NCBI RefSeq assembly: GCF_000956405.1
Contig: NZ_JYIV01000026.1
Span: 62,001 to 126,000, forward strand
Reading direction: 5' to 3'
Origin: Microbacterium oxydans
Lineage (GTDB): Bacteria; Actinomycetota; Actinomycetes; Actinomycetales; Microbacteriaceae
Length of the DNA: 64,000 bases
Within the stretch, counting starts at the first letter, position 1. Each line of letters begins with the position of its first letter. Below the pieces are notes generated by a model, which was not told the origin of the DNA, did not search any database, and saw only the letters and a list, made by a program, of their open reading frames with translations. The position numbers were made by a program, and so were the translations under genes. Positions 49,813 through 59,002 of this stretch are shown piece by piece.

Positions 49813-50709
49813 TCAGTCCGTCCGCAGCGGGCGCAACGTGCGGGCGTAGTCCTCCTTCAGCACGGCGAGGTGCAGCCAGGCCTCGATGCGCGTCACTCCG
49901 GGCAGTGCGCGCAGACGTTCCAGGCTGGCGTAGAGCGCGCCCGCCGAGGGCTCGACCAGAGTGGCGACCGCGTCGAACCGGCCGAGGGTGCGCGCGGCGA
50001 AGTCGACCCCTCGCCCGCGGCGCAGCTCGTCGATCACGGCGTCGTCGTCATCGCCGAGGGTCATGCCCACCCCCATCGAGAGCTGCCGGTGAGCGAGGCC
50101 TCGGGCCTCGACCGCACTGATCTTGATCACGCCGGCGTCGATCAGTCGCTGCACCCTGGTCGCGACGGCCGAGGGGGAGAGCCGCACCTCCTCGCCGAGG
50201 GCGCGGAAGCTCTTGCGCCCATCGGCCTGCAGCTGCTCGATCAGCGCCTCGTCGATCGCGTCGAGGGTGACGCCGCCGTGATACTCCGAGACGAAGAAGC
50301 CCTTGATCACGGTCGAATAGATGATCGTGCTGATGTCGAGCACTCCGTCGATCGCTCGGATCAGGGCCAGCAGGTCGTGCAGCTCCGACATCGACCCCAC
50401 GCGCACCTCGGTGACCACGTCGTGCGCCCCGCCCACCGCCGACACCAGCACGGTCTCGCTCATGTCGCGCAGGTGCTCCGCCACGAGCTCCACCGAGCCG
50501 TCGGTGCGGATCGACACGTGGGCGAGCACATGCTGGCCGAGGAACACCGGGTCGACGGCGGCGACGACTCGCACGGTGCGGTCGGCGAGCATCGTGCGCA
50601 GTCGCGCGGCCACCGCAGCCCTGGACTGCCCGAGCCGCTCGGCGAGGGAGACGATGCTTGCCCGGCCGTCTTCCTGCAGTGCGCGGATGAGTTCGGCGTC
50701 GAAATCCAT
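49813..50709 (-). CDS. Lrp/AsnC-family regulator with two HTH-RAM units
   Basis: A 298-residue protein made of two AsnC-type units in tandem. Unit 1 (residues 1-140): DFDAELIRALQEDGRASIVS, LGQSRAAVAARLRTM, then a RAM domain (VLVSAVGGAHDVVTEVRVG). Unit 2 (141-298): LDAIDEALIEQLQADGRKSF, VRLSPSAVATRVQRLIDAGVI and a second RAM domain. The start at 50709 gives the usual MDFDAEL; ATGs at 50721 and 50745 are also in frame. It is divergent from the transporter-amidohydrolase operon and is its likely regulator, sensing an amino acid or related compound. Confidence 0.88.
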   Translation of the reverse strand: MDFDAELIRALQEDGRASIVSLAERLGQSRAAVAARLRTMLADRTVRVVAAVDPVFLGQHVLAHVSIRTDGSVELVAEHLRDMSETVLVSAVGGAHDVVTEVRVGSMSELHDLLALIRAIDGVLDISTIIYSTVIKGFFVSEYHGGVTLDAIDEALIEQLQADGRKSFRALGEEVRLSPSAVATRVQRLIDAGVIKISAVEARGLAHRQLSMGVGMTLGDDDDAVIDELRRGRGVDFAARTLGRFDAVATLVEPSAGALYASLERLRALPGVTRIEAWLHLAVLKEDYARTLRPLRTD

Positions 50710-50931
50710 GGTCCCGCCCATTTCGTCAGTTTCCTGCGATCGCACGCTTCGCCGTGCGCAACTTCAGTGTAAGAGGGGAATGATCCAGAGAGAAGGCGCG
50801 GATTGTGCGGATGGGCGATCATATGTTCAGTGAATCTCCGTTATCGCTGGAGTTATGCCCTTGCTGGCGAGGCTGCGCGACCGTAGCATCCTTCGCTATC
50901 CGACATCTTCCGCAAAGGAGCGGGCACCCCC

Positions 50932-53900
50932 ATGACCACTACCCCCACCAGCGGCACCCACACCCGGGCGCGCCGCGCCGGCATCGCCGCCTTCGTCGGT
51001 ACCACCATCGAGTGGTACGACTTCTACGTGTATGCGACCGCCGCTGCACTCGTCTTCGGTCCGCTGTTCTTCCCGAGCGGGGACCGGCTGGCCGAGACCG
51101 CAGCGGCCTTCGCGACCTTCGCGGTCGCCTTCCTCGTCCGCCCTCTCGGCGGCATCATCTTCGGTCACATCGGAGACAAGCTCGGTCGACGCACGTCGCT
51201 CGTGATCACGCTGCTCATGATGGGCGCGGCCACGGTGCTCGTGGGTTGCCTCCCCACGTACGAGAACATCGGCATCCTCGCCCCGATCCTGCTGATCCTG
51301 CTCCGTGCGGTGCAGGGTCTCGCGGTCGGCGGCGAGTGGGGTGGCGCGGTGCTCATGAGCGTCGAGCACGCCCCCGAGAAGTCGAAGACCTTCTATGGCG
51401 GCTTCACGCAGCTCGGCAACCCGGCCGGTGCGCTGCTGGCGTCGGGCATCTTCGCGATCATGACCCGCATGGGCGACGACTTCATCATCAACGGCGGCTG
51501 GCGCATCCCCTTCCTGCTGTCGATCGTGCTGGTCGGCGTCGGCTTCTGGGTCCGTTACCGCGTCGAGGAGACCCCGGTGTTCGAAGCGAAGGTCGAGGGC
51601 CGCAAGCAGTCGATGCCGCTGGCCTTCGCGCTGCGCACCAACTGGCGCCCGATCCTGCTCGGCATCGGCATCCTGCCCATCTCGACCGGTGGCTACTACC
51701 TGGCCACCACCTTCGCCACGGCCTACGCCACCGGCGACACGGTCGCGATCAGCGAACAGGTCATCCTCGACGCCATGACGATCGCCTCCTTCGTGGAGTT
51801 CGTCGTGACCCTCCCGGTCGCCTGGTTGGGTGACAAGTGGGGGCGGAAGAACGTCATGTACATCGGTCTGATCACCTCGGTGCTGACCTTCGTGCCGTTC
51901 CTGCTGATCCTGCCGGGACGCATCGAACCGCTCATCTTCCTGTTCGCCTCGCTGGTGCGCATCGCGATGAGCGCCACCTACGCGCCGATCGCCGCGCTGC
52001 TCTCGCAGATGTTCCGCCCGCAGGCCCGCTACACCTCGATCGCCCTCTCCTACGGCGTCGGCGCAGCGGTCTGGGCCGGCTTCTCGCCCTGGTTCGCGAC
52101 GCAGCTGATCGCCTGGACGGGCAGCATCTGGTCGGTGATCGCGATGTTCATCGGCATGGCCCTCATCGCTGGCATCTGCACGCGCCTCGCGCCGCAGCAC
52201 TCCGACGAGGCTCCCGTGACGGCATCCTTCACCGCGCGTACCGACACGACGGCGAAACCGGCTGCCCTGACGCCAGAACGTCCCCGACAGCCCGCCTTCC
52301 TCCCGCACGCCACGACCGCGAACAGGTTCCCCATGAGAAAGCTCACCCCCTTCGACCGCTCGGCTCAGACGGCTCCCCTCCTCCTGACCGCGCATGCCAT
52401 CCACACCGCGGATGCCGACGCCACCACGGCGACGGCGATGTTGATCGATCGCGGGCGCATCCTCGCGATCGGCACACCCGCCGCGTGCGAGGCCGCGGCG
52501 GAGGGGGTGGGCCTCTCGCCCGAACGCATCGATCTCGGTGACGCCGTGATCGTCCCCGGCTTCGTCGACGCGCACGCCCACCCGCTGATGTTCGGGCAGA
52601 TGATGACGTGGGTGGACTGCGGCCCGGAGAAGGCGGCCAGCATCCCCGAGATCGTGGCGCTGCTGAAGGCCGCGGCCGCCGACCTCCCCGCCGGACGCCC
52701 GGTGCGCGGCTACGGGTACGAGCAGCGCAACCTCGCCGAGAAGCGCCACCCGACCCGGTTCGAGCTCGACGAGGTCGCCGCCGACCGCGAGGTGTACCTC
52801 ATGAACGCCTCGGGTCACGGCGGCGTGGTGAACTCGTACACGCTCGAACTCAACGGGGTCGACCGGGACACCCCGAACCCCGACGGCGGGGAGTTCTTCC
52901 GCGACGCGGAGGGCGAGCTCACCGGCGAGCTCTCGGATGCGGCGTGCAACATCCTGACCGGCGTCCACGGGGTGAAGATCGGCCACCACGGTCCGAACTT
53001 CCACCTGGCGGACGAGCCGGAGGAGCACCTGCGCCAGCTCGACGCGGCGACGCAGCGCTTCCTCGCCGGCGGCGTGACCTCGATCGGCGACGCCCAGGTC
53101 ACCCGACGCGAGTTCGACATGTACCTGCGGCTTGCCGAGGCAGGGCGCCTCGAGCTGCGCGTGTCGATGTACCTGCTGTCGCACCTGCTCGACGAAGCGC
53201 TGGAGATGGGGCTGGTCGGACAGTTCGGCAACGCGCACCTCAGCTTCGCCGGCATCAAGTTCTACGCCGATGGCACGTTGGGTGGCTGGACCGCGTACTT
53301 CCCTGACGGCTACGTGGGGGATCCCTGCCGCACCGGTCAGCTGTATCACGAGCCCGCCGAGTACGAGGGGCTCATCCGCAAGGCGCACGCCGCCGGACTG
53401 CAGACCGCCACTCATGCCCAGTCGCCCACCGCGATCGAGATGGTGGTGTCGGCGATCGAGGCCGCGCTCGCCGAACATCCCGACGCCGACGCGAGGCACC
53501 GCATCGAGCACTGCGGCCTGCCGACGCCCGAGCAGATCGAGCGTATGGCGGCGGCCGGCATCCGCCCGGTCAACCAGACCCAGCACTACTTCAACTGGGG
53601 CGAGGGCGTCGAAGAGGCCATCGGCACTCCGGGCGAGCGCTTCAACCCGTTGGGCGAGTTCGAGCGCGCGGGCGTGCCGTTCACGATCTCCTCCGATGCC
53701 CCGGTCGCCGAGCCGATCCCGCTCGAGGCCATCCAGACGGCTGTGACCCGCGTCACGCGCCGCGGTCACAAGCTCGGCCCCGACGACCTTCGCATCTCGG
53801 CGCTCGCTGCCCTGCGCGCCCACACGATCGAAGGCGCCGTGTCGATCGGCCGCGAAGACGACCTGGGTTCGCTCGAGGTCGGCAAGTACGCCGACTTCGC

Positions 53901-54000
53901 GGTGCTCTCCGGCGACCCGCTGGCCGTTCCCGCCGAGGAGATCTCGGCGATCACCGTCCGCGAGACCTGGGTCGACGGCGTCCGTCGTCACCGGGTGTGA
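50932..54000 (+). CDS. MHS-family MFS transporter fused to YtcJ-type amidohydrolase
   Basis: One uninterrupted frame of 1022 residues. Residues ~10-430 are a 12-helix MHS-type transporter (AAFVGTTIEWYDFYVYATAA, VRPLGGIIFGHIGDKLGRR, AVQGLAVGGEWGGAVLMSVE), the group carrying organic acids, betaines and shikimate. A linker of ~45 residues rich in Ala/Pro/Thr follows. Residues ~468-1022 are an Amidohydro_3/YtcJ-like metal hydrolase: VDAHAHPLMF (HxH), IKFYADGTLGGWTAYF, THAQSPT, RIEHCGLP and SSDAPVAEP carry the metal ligands. An internal ATG at 52333 with a weak AGG upstream could give a free hydrolase, but the transporter has no stop of its own. AAAGGAG precedes the ATG. The enzyme would sit at the cytosolic mouth of the transporter. 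Confidence 0.85.
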   Translation: MTTTPTSGTHTRARRAGIAAFVGTTIEWYDFYVYATAAALVFGPLFFPSGDRLAETAAAFATFAVAFLVRPLGGIIFGHIGDKLGRRTSLVITLLMMGAATVLVGCLPTYENIGILAPILLILLRAVQGLAVGGEWGGAVLMSVEHAPEKSKTFYGGFTQLGNPAGALLASGIFAIMTRMGDDFIINGGWRIPFLLSIVLVGVGFWVRYRVEETPVFEAKVEGRKQSMPLAFALRTNWRPILLGIGILPISTGGYYLATTFATAYATGDTVAISEQVILDAMTIASFVEFVVTLPVAWLGDKWGRKNVMYIGLITSVLTFVPFLLILPGRIEPLIFLFASLVRIAMSATYAPIAALLSQMFRPQARYTSIALSYGVGAAVWAGFSPWFATQLIAWTGSIWSVIAMFIGMALIAGICTRLAPQHSDEAPVTASFTARTDTTAKPAALTPERPRQPAFLPHATTANRFPMRKLTPFDRSAQTAPLLLTAHAIHTADADATTATAMLIDRGRILAIGTPAACEAAAEGVGLSPERIDLGDAVIVPGFVDAHAHPLMFGQMMTWVDCGPEKAASIPEIVALLKAAAADLPAGRPVRGYGYEQRNLAEKRHPTRFELDEVAADREVYLMNASGHGGVVNSYTLELNGVDRDTPNPDGGEFFRDAEGELTGELSDAACNILTGVHGVKIGHHGPNFHLADEPEEHLRQLDAATQRFLAGGVTSIGDAQVTRREFDMYLRLAEAGRLELRVSMYLLSHLLDEALEMGLVGQFGNAHLSFAGIKFYADGTLGGWTAYFPDGYVGDPCRTGQLYHEPAEYEGLIRKAHAAGLQTATHAQSPTAIEMVVSAIEAALAEHPDADARHRIEHCGLPTPEQIERMAAAGIRPVNQTQHYFNWGEGVEEAIGTPGERFNPLGEFERAGVPFTISSDAPVAEPIPLEAIQTAVTRVTRRGHKLGPDDLRISALAALRAHTIEGAVSIGREDDLGSLEVGKYADFAVLSGDPLAVPAEEISAITVRETWVDGVRRHRV

Positions 54001-54010
54001 GGATGATCCG

Positions 54011-55627
54011 ATGAGCCACGACACCACACCGGCAGCCCCGTACGCCGACACGGCGGGACGGGCGGTGCTGGAGACGATCCGCGCCTATGGCGTCACCGCG
54101 GTCTTCGGCATCCCCGGCACCCACAACCTCGAGCTCTACCGTCCGCTCGCCGACCTCGGCATCCGCGCGGTGACGAACCGCCACGAGCAGGGGTCCGGCT
54201 ATGGCGCCGACGGCTGGGCGCAGCAGACGGGCCTCCCCGGTGTCGTCATCACCACCTCGGGTCCCGGACTGCAGAACGCCATGAGCGCGATCGGCACGGC
54301 GTTCTGCGAGTCCCGCCCGCTCATCGTGCTCTCGCCGGGAGTGCCGCTGGGCGCGGAGTTCGCCGACGTGGGCACGCTGCACGAGACGAAGGATGCTTCG
54401 GCGATGGTCGCCGCCATCGCCGAGTGGTCGCGTCGTGTGGCCAGCGCCGCCGAGGCCGTCGAAGCCGTGCACGATGCGTTCCACCTGTTCCGCACCGGCC
54501 GTCCACGTCCCGTGCACATCGAGATCCCGCTCGATGTGCTGGAAGCGCCCGCCGACGTTCCCGCCGAGGCGCGGCAGCCGCGTCCGGTCCCTGCGCGGGT
54601 CTCGGGCGATCCGGCTGCGCTCGCCGAGGCGGCCAAGCTGCTGGCGGAGGCGAAGAGCCCGGTGATCGTCGCCGGTGGGGGAGCGGTGGATGCCGCCCAC
54701 GAGGTCACTCTCCTCGCCGAGCGCCTCGGTGCCCCGGTGCTCACGACCCTCAACGGCAAGGGCGTCGTCGACGAGCGGCATCCGCTCTCGCTCGGCTCGA
54801 ACCTGCGTCTGGCCGCTGCTCGCGCGGTCGCGGAGAGCGCCGACGTGGTGCTCGTGATCGGATCCAAGCTCGGCGAGGCCGAGCTGTGGGCGCCGCGGCT
54901 CGAGGCCACAGGCGCGGTCATCCGCGTCGACATCTCGCCCTCGCAACGCGACAAGAACCTGGCCGCGACCATCGGACTCACGGGTGACGCGGCGGCTGTC
55001 CTGGAGGGGCTGCTCTCCACCCTCCCCGCCGAGGCGCGCCCGCCGCGCGACCTCGCCGTCGAGCGCGCCGCGATCGACGCCGAGATGCGCGAGACCGCCC
55101 CCGACACCGTGGCCCTGGCCGAGGTCATCGTCGGAGCACTGCCCGCGGATGCGATCGTCGCGGGTGACTCGTCCCAGATCGTCTACATGGCGCTCGGCAG
55201 CGTGCTACGGTCCGCGCATCCGCACTCCCTGCTCTACACACCGACCTATGCCACCCTCGGCTACGGCCTTCCGGCAGCGATCGGCGCCAGGGTCGCGCAG
55301 GACGAGCACCCGGTCGTCACGGTGATCGGCGACGGCGCCCTGATGTTCTGCGTGAACGAGCTGGTGACGGCGGTCGAGCAGCGTCTCGACCTCACGATCG
55401 TGTGCGTCGACAACGGCGGCTATGCCGAGATCCGTCAGAACGAGGTCGACCGCGGCATGACGCCCATCGGCGTCGACCTGGTGCAACCCGACTGGGCGGC
55501 GCTCGCCACGGCCTTCGGCGCGACCGGGCGCCGGGTGGAAAGCCGCGACCACATCGCATCCAGCATCCGCGCGGCGATCTCCGACGGGGGAGTGCAGCTG
55601 GTGCACATCCCGCAGCACGCCCTCTGA
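54011..55627 (+). CDS. ThDP-dependent decarboxylase (2-oxoarginine decarboxylase/acetolactate synthase-like)
   Basis: A 538-residue thiamine diphosphate enzyme. The N-terminal Pyr domain shows [19 protein letters not shown] and the cofactor-activating Glu in [15 protein letters not shown]; the middle domain spans ~195-330; the C-terminal PP domain has [18 protein letters not shown] followed ~26 residues later by CVDNGGY, the GDG-N motif. The FGIPGxHxxELYR/RHEQGxGxxADG combination is like the group containing the arginine-pathway 2-ketoarginine decarboxylase AruI. It follows the fusion gene by 10 nt. Product would be an aldehyde; a ureohydrolase gene follows, which favours a guanidino substrate (inference). 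Confidence 0.85.
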   Translation: MSHDTTPAAPYADTAGRAVLETIRAYGVTAVFGIPGTHNLELYRPLADLGIRAVTNRHEQGSGYGADGWAQQTGLPGVVITTSGPGLQNAMSAIGTAFCESRPLIVLSPGVPLGAEFADVGTLHETKDASAMVAAIAEWSRRVASAAEAVEAVHDAFHLFRTGRPRPVHIEIPLDVLEAPADVPAEARQPRPVPARVSGDPAALAEAAKLLAEAKSPVIVAGGGAVDAAHEVTLLAERLGAPVLTTLNGKGVVDERHPLSLGSNLRLAAARAVAESADVVLVIGSKLGEAELWAPRLEATGAVIRVDISPSQRDKNLAATIGLTGDAAAVLEGLLSTLPAEARPPRDLAVERAAIDAEMRETAPDTVALAEVIVGALPADAIVAGDSSQIVYMALGSVLRSAHPHSLLYTPTYATLGYGLPAAIGARVAQDEHPVVTVIGDGALMFCVNELVTAVEQRLDLTIVCVDNGGYAEIRQNEVDRGMTPIGVDLVQPDWAALATAFGATGRRVESRDHIASSIRAAISDGGVQLVHIPQHAL

Positions 55628-55630
55628 ATC

Positions 55631-55665
55631 CCTCGACACCTCGACCTCGACACCTCGACACCTCC
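55631..55665. repeat. Short ACCTCGAC tandem repeats
   Basis: Between the ThDP enzyme and ureohydrolase genes, CTCGACACCT/ACCTCGAC units recur four times in about 35 bp. This is probably replication slippage in a spacer; no regulatory role is evident. Confidence 0.6.
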
Positions 55666-55683
55666 AACGAACAGGAACGAGCA

Positions 55684-56640
55684 ATGCCCGACACGATCGG
55701 CCCCATCGACGCCTCCGTGAACCCGCGATACTCCGGCATCGCGACCTTCGCCCGGCTGCCCCGCATCGAAGACGTCCCGCAGGCGGACATCGCCATCGTC
55801 GGCATCCCCTTCGACTCCGGCGTGAGCTACCGACCGGGCACGCGCTTCGGGCCGTCGCACGTTCGGGAGTCCTCGCGACTGCTGCGCCCCTACAACCCGG
55901 CCCAGGACGTGTCGCCGTTCGCGGTCGCGCAGGTGGTCGATGCCGGTGACATCCCGGTCAATCCGTTCGACCTCACCGAAGCGGTGAACGAGGTCGAGCG
56001 CGCGGCGCTGGCGCTCGGCGAGCAGGTACAGCGCATCGTCACGATCGGCGGCGACCACACCGTGGCCCTGCCGCTGCTGCGTGCGGTCGCCGCGAAGCAC
56101 GGTCCCGTCGCGGTCCTCCACTTCGATGCGCACCTCGACACCTGGGACACCTACTTCGGGGCTCCCATCACGCACGGCACCCCCTTCCGACGCGCGAGCG
56201 AGGAAGGGCTGATCGACCTCACGGCGAGCTGTCACGTCGGAACCCGCGGACCCCTGTACTCGAAGCAGGACCTCGAGGACGATGAGCGTCTGGGCTTCTC
56301 GATCGTGTCGAGCGAGTTCATCGAGGAGCACGGGGTCGAGGCCGGCATCGCCCGCATCCTGCAGCGCATCGGCGACAAGCCGCTGTACGTGTCGATCGAC
56401 ATCGACGTGCTCGACCCTGCCCATGCGCCCGGCACCGGCACACCCGAGGCGGGCGGGCTCACGAGCCGCGAGCTGTTGCGGATTCTGCGTGCCCTGACCT
56501 CGCAGAACATCGTCGGGGCGGATGTGGTCGAGGTGTCGCCCGCCTACGATCACGCGCAGATGACCGGCATCGCCGCGAGCCACGTGGTGTACGAGCTCGT
56601 GACGCTGCTGGCTGCGCGCGTGGGATCCGGCGCTCAGTAG
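55684..56640 (+). CDS. Agmatinase/guanidinobutyrase-type ureohydrolase
   Basis: A 318-residue binuclear manganese ureohydrolase. The metal ligands are all present: GGDHTVALP (His), [10 protein letters not shown] (Asp, His, Asp) and [19 protein letters not shown] (Asp, Asp). [15 protein letters not shown] is typical of agmatinases and guanidino-acid ureohydrolases rather than arginase. It should release urea from agmatine, 4-guanidinobutyrate or a related compound in the cytosol. The ATG has GGAACGAGCA upstream. It ends the fusion-decarboxylase operon; its last 7 bp overlap the convergent RIO kinase gene. Confidence 0.9.
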   Translation: MPDTIGPIDASVNPRYSGIATFARLPRIEDVPQADIAIVGIPFDSGVSYRPGTRFGPSHVRESSRLLRPYNPAQDVSPFAVAQVVDAGDIPVNPFDLTEAVNEVERAALALGEQVQRIVTIGGDHTVALPLLRAVAAKHGPVAVLHFDAHLDTWDTYFGAPITHGTPFRRASEEGLIDLTASCHVGTRGPLYSKQDLEDDERLGFSIVSSEFIEEHGVEAGIARILQRIGDKPLYVSIDIDVLDPAHAPGTGTPEAGGLTSRELLRILRALTSQNIVGADVVEVSPAYDHAQMTGIAASHVVYELVTLLAARVGSGAQ

Positions 56641-57542
56641 AGCACGGCGAGCAGCTCGGCGAACAGCTCCTCGGGGTCGCGGTCGACGCGACGCCGGGTG
56701 AACCACTCGCAGATGTTCACGCAGTCGCGGTGCAACAGGTCGAGCCCCTGCGGGTTGGCGATGACGTCGACGATCTGCGGCAGGTCGATCACCCGCACCC
56801 GGCCTTCGTGCACCAGCAGGTTGTAGGGCGACAGGTCGCCGTGGGCGAAGCCGGCTGCGGCGAAGGTCCGCATCAGATCGACGGTCTGCGCGTAGAGGTC
56901 CCGCAGTTCGGCGCGGTCGTTGCGCACCTGGGCGAGTCGGGGCGCGGCCGTGCCGTCGGGCGTGCCGAGGAACTCCATCAGCACCTCGGTGCCGTTCACC
57001 TGCACCGGGTACGGCACGGGGGCGCCGAGCTCCCACATCCGGCAGAGCGCCTCGAACTCGGCGAACGACCACTGCGCTGCGGCCACCTCACGACCGTGCA
57101 CCGACTTCCGCGCGAGCGCGCGTGTGTCTCGGGTGTTCCGGGTGCTGCGGCCCTCGGTGTAGATCGACGAGCGATGGAAGCTGCTGTGCTCGGCGCTGCG
57201 ATACCGTTTCGCGGCGAGCAGGCTGTGCTGCGTCGCATCGCCCGGCACCGCGCGTTCGAGCAGGAACACGTCGGCTTCCTTCCCTGTCTTGAGGATGCCG
57301 CGCTCGGTGTCGAGCGCCCCTGCGGAGGTCACCACCCATGCGGGGCGGGGTTCAGGACCTCGCTCGGAAGGGGTGACCGCCGGCCACGTGGTCCAGCGCT
57401 GCCCCTCGCCGGGATCGACGTCGGCGAAGGTTAGCTCGGTCTCGAGGGCGTCGAAGGACGAGGCGTCGAAGGAAGAGGGGTCGAAAGGCGAGGATGGTGC
57501 GTCGAGGGACGCGGCTTCCGAGGAAGCGAAGAGATCAGACAC
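56634..57542 (-). CDS. RIO-type serine protein kinase
   Basis: A 302-residue atypical kinase. The nucleotide loop is [16 protein letters not shown], the ATP-binding Lys in LLAAKRYR, the catalytic loop [13 protein letters not shown] (HGDLSxYN) and the metal-binding VIDLPQ. An acidic, Ser-rich N-terminal tail of ~40 residues precedes the fold. The GTG start at 57542 is preferred because GGAG lies 8 nt upstream and [11 protein letters not shown] begins the family's acidic tail; ATG 57626 would read through a leader region. A small ORF and a hairpin that hides this GGAG lie just upstream. The substrate of bacterial RIO kinases is not established. Confidence 0.85.
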   Translation of the reverse strand: MSDLFASSEAASLDAPSSPFDPSSFDASSFDALETELTFADVDPGEGQRWTTWPAVTPSERGPEPRPAWVVTSAGALDTERGILKTGKEADVFLLERAVPGDATQHSLLAAKRYRSAEHSSFHRSSIYTEGRSTRNTRDTRALARKSVHGREVAAAQWSFAEFEALCRMWELGAPVPYPVQVNGTEVLMEFLGTPDGTAAPRLAQVRNDRAELRDLYAQTVDLMRTFAAAGFAHGDLSPYNLLVHEGRVRVIDLPQIVDVIANPQGLDLLHRDCVNICEWFTRRRVDRDPEELFAELLAVLY

Positions 57543-57544
57543 GA

Positions 57545-57570
57545 TGTGGCTCCGGGAGCAGGAGGCCACA
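57545..57570 (-). promoter_or_regulatory. Hairpin sequestering the RIO kinase ribosome binding site
   Basis: On the mRNA-sense (minus) strand TGTGGC-(C)-TCC pairs with GGA-GCCACA: nine base pairs with one bulged C and a 7-nt loop. The 3' arm contains the GGAG (57553-57550) that lies 8 nt before the GTG start, so the folded form should block initiation. Confidence 0.6.
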
Positions 57571-57576
57571 CCAGGA

Positions 57577-57639
57577 TCAGGAGCGGGTGGCCTCGAGGGG
57601 AAGGTGGTCGGCGGAGAGCGCGACAAAGACGGTGTTCAT
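57577..57639 (-). CDS. 20-residue leader peptide upstream of RIO kinase
   Basis: ATG at 57639 is followed by 20 sense codons (MNTVFVALSADHLPLEATRS) and TGA at 57579-57577. AAGGAG sits exactly 8 nt upstream (57653-57648), one of the best Shine-Dalgarno sequences in the window. The stop is 6 nt before the hairpin that covers the kinase ribosome binding site, so a terminating ribosome would overlap its 5' arm. I infer a leader ORF that couples or senses translation. It has no signal peptide and no runs of one amino acid typical of classical attenuators. Confidence 0.55.
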   Translation of the reverse strand: MNTVFVALSADHLPLEATRS

Positions 57640-57793
57640 GTCCTCGGCTCCTTCCGCTCAGGCTTCCCGGGCGCATCCCGGTGCGTCGTCGAGCCTAGGG
57701 TGTCGACGACACCGTGTCTAGACCGGACGAATGGTCGGATGCCGCGGACGCCTGATCGGGCGTCGGGCCACGCGGACTGCGAGTGTGGAGGAC

Positions 57794-58990
57794 ATGACGA
57801 CCACTGCCCCCGTTCCCACCGTGCCGCCCTCCGTGGCCACCCGCATCCGCTACGGCGGACTGATCGTGCTCATGCTGATGGGGTTCCTGCTGGTCACTGC
57901 GGAGTTCCTGCCGAACGGCGTCCTCACCGAGATGGCCGACGGGCTCGGGGTCACCCCGGGGCAGGCAGGACAGACCGTCACGGTCACCGCGCTGGTGGGA
58001 CTCGTGGTCGCTCCGACCGTCGGACTCATGTTCCCGCGGCTCGATCGACGGTCGCTCCTGGTGTGGATGGCACTCGCCGCCGCTGCGTCGAACCTCATCG
58101 TCGCGATCGCCCCGAACCTGATCATCGTGCTGCTGGCGCGCTTCCTGCTGGGCGCGGCGATCAGCGCGTTCTGGGCGATGTCGATCACGGTCGCGGCACG
58201 TCTCGCGGGGCCGGAGAACCTCGGTCGTGGTGTCATGTTCACCTCGGCCGGAGTGTCACTGGCGACGGTGGCCGGCGTGCCGCTGGGCGTCATGCTGAGC
58301 GAGCTCGTCGACTGGAGGATGGTCTTCGCCATCGCGGGTGTGCTGATGGTCGTGCTCGCCGTCGTCCTGCGGTTCGCCCTCCCGTCGGTCCCGGCCGAGC
58401 GCGCGTCGAGCCTGCGTCTGCTCGTCGACACGCTGCGCCGTCCCGGGATCGGCCTCGGCATGGTCGGGCACGTCCTGGTCGTGCTCGGACACTTCCTCGC
58501 TTACACCTATGTACGTCTCGCGCTGGAGCGCATCCCCGAGGTCGACGCCTCGACCATCGTCGTGCTGCTCGCCCTGTTCGGTGTCGGCGGGCTCCTCGGC
58601 AACATCACCATCGGACTCGTGATCGACCGCACCTTCGCGTTCTTCGCGGTGTTCGCGCCGCTGGTGATCGCCGTGTCGGTGCTGTCGATGATCCTGTTCT
58701 CCGGGTCGATCATCGGGGTCGGCATCGTCGTGCTGGTGTGGGGCTTCTTCTTCTCGTCCTGGCTGATCGTCGCCAACACCTGGGTCGGTCACCGCATGCC
58801 GGATCGCCTCGAGGCGGGAGGCAGCCTGGTCGTCGTCGGGTTCCAGGGAGCGATCACGCTGGCCGCAGGCATCGGCGGACTCCTCGTCGACACCCTGAAC
58901 GTCGAGCTCGTCTATGTGATCGGCGCGATCGCACTGCTCGCCGGGGCCGTGCTCTTCGGCATCTCCAACCGCGTCAGCACCAGAGCCTGA
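57794..58990 (+). CDS. MFS transporter (DHA1 drug/sugar efflux type)
   Basis: A 398-residue, 12-helix MFS protein. FLLVTAEFLPNGVLTEMADG is the signature opening of the AraJ/CmlA-like DHA1 group (TTEFLPxGLL), followed by VTALVGLVVAPTVGLMFPRLDRR and RFLLGAAISAFWAM. Members export sugars, chloramphenicol or other drugs. ATG 57794 has GTGGAGGAC upstream; further in-frame upstream sequence is not protein-like. It is convergent with the AraC gene. Confidence 0.9.
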   Translation: MTTTAPVPTVPPSVATRIRYGGLIVLMLMGFLLVTAEFLPNGVLTEMADGLGVTPGQAGQTVTVTALVGLVVAPTVGLMFPRLDRRSLLVWMALAAAASNLIVAIAPNLIIVLLARFLLGAAISAFWAMSITVAARLAGPENLGRGVMFTSAGVSLATVAGVPLGVMLSELVDWRMVFAIAGVLMVVLAVVLRFALPSVPAERASSLRLLVDTLRRPGIGLGMVGHVLVVLGHFLAYTYVRLALERIPEVDASTIVVLLALFGVGGLLGNITIGLVIDRTFAFFAVFAPLVIAVSVLSMILFSGSIIGVGIVVLVWGFFFSSWLIVANTWVGHRMPDRLEAGGSLVVVGFQGAITLAAGIGGLLVDTLNVELVYVIGAIALLAGAVLFGISNRVSTRA

Positions 58991-59002
58991 GGCGCCGCGG
59001 TC

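Noticed and set aside
46750..50772. Plus-strand open frame of 1340 codons across CDF, MFS, DUF3253 and AsnC genes
   Set aside because: Arg/Asp/Glu/His-rich shadow of four recognisable minus-strand genes; no plausible start or domain.
50896..54051. Minus-strand open frame of 1051 codons opposite the transporter-amidohydrolase fusion
   Set aside because: Antisense shadow. Its presence shows stop codons are rare here, so the openness of the fusion frame was judged on domain content, not on length.
55631..55665. Possible CRISPR-like or regulatory repeat
   Set aside because: Units are 8-10 bp, contiguous and without spacers; simple slippage repeat.
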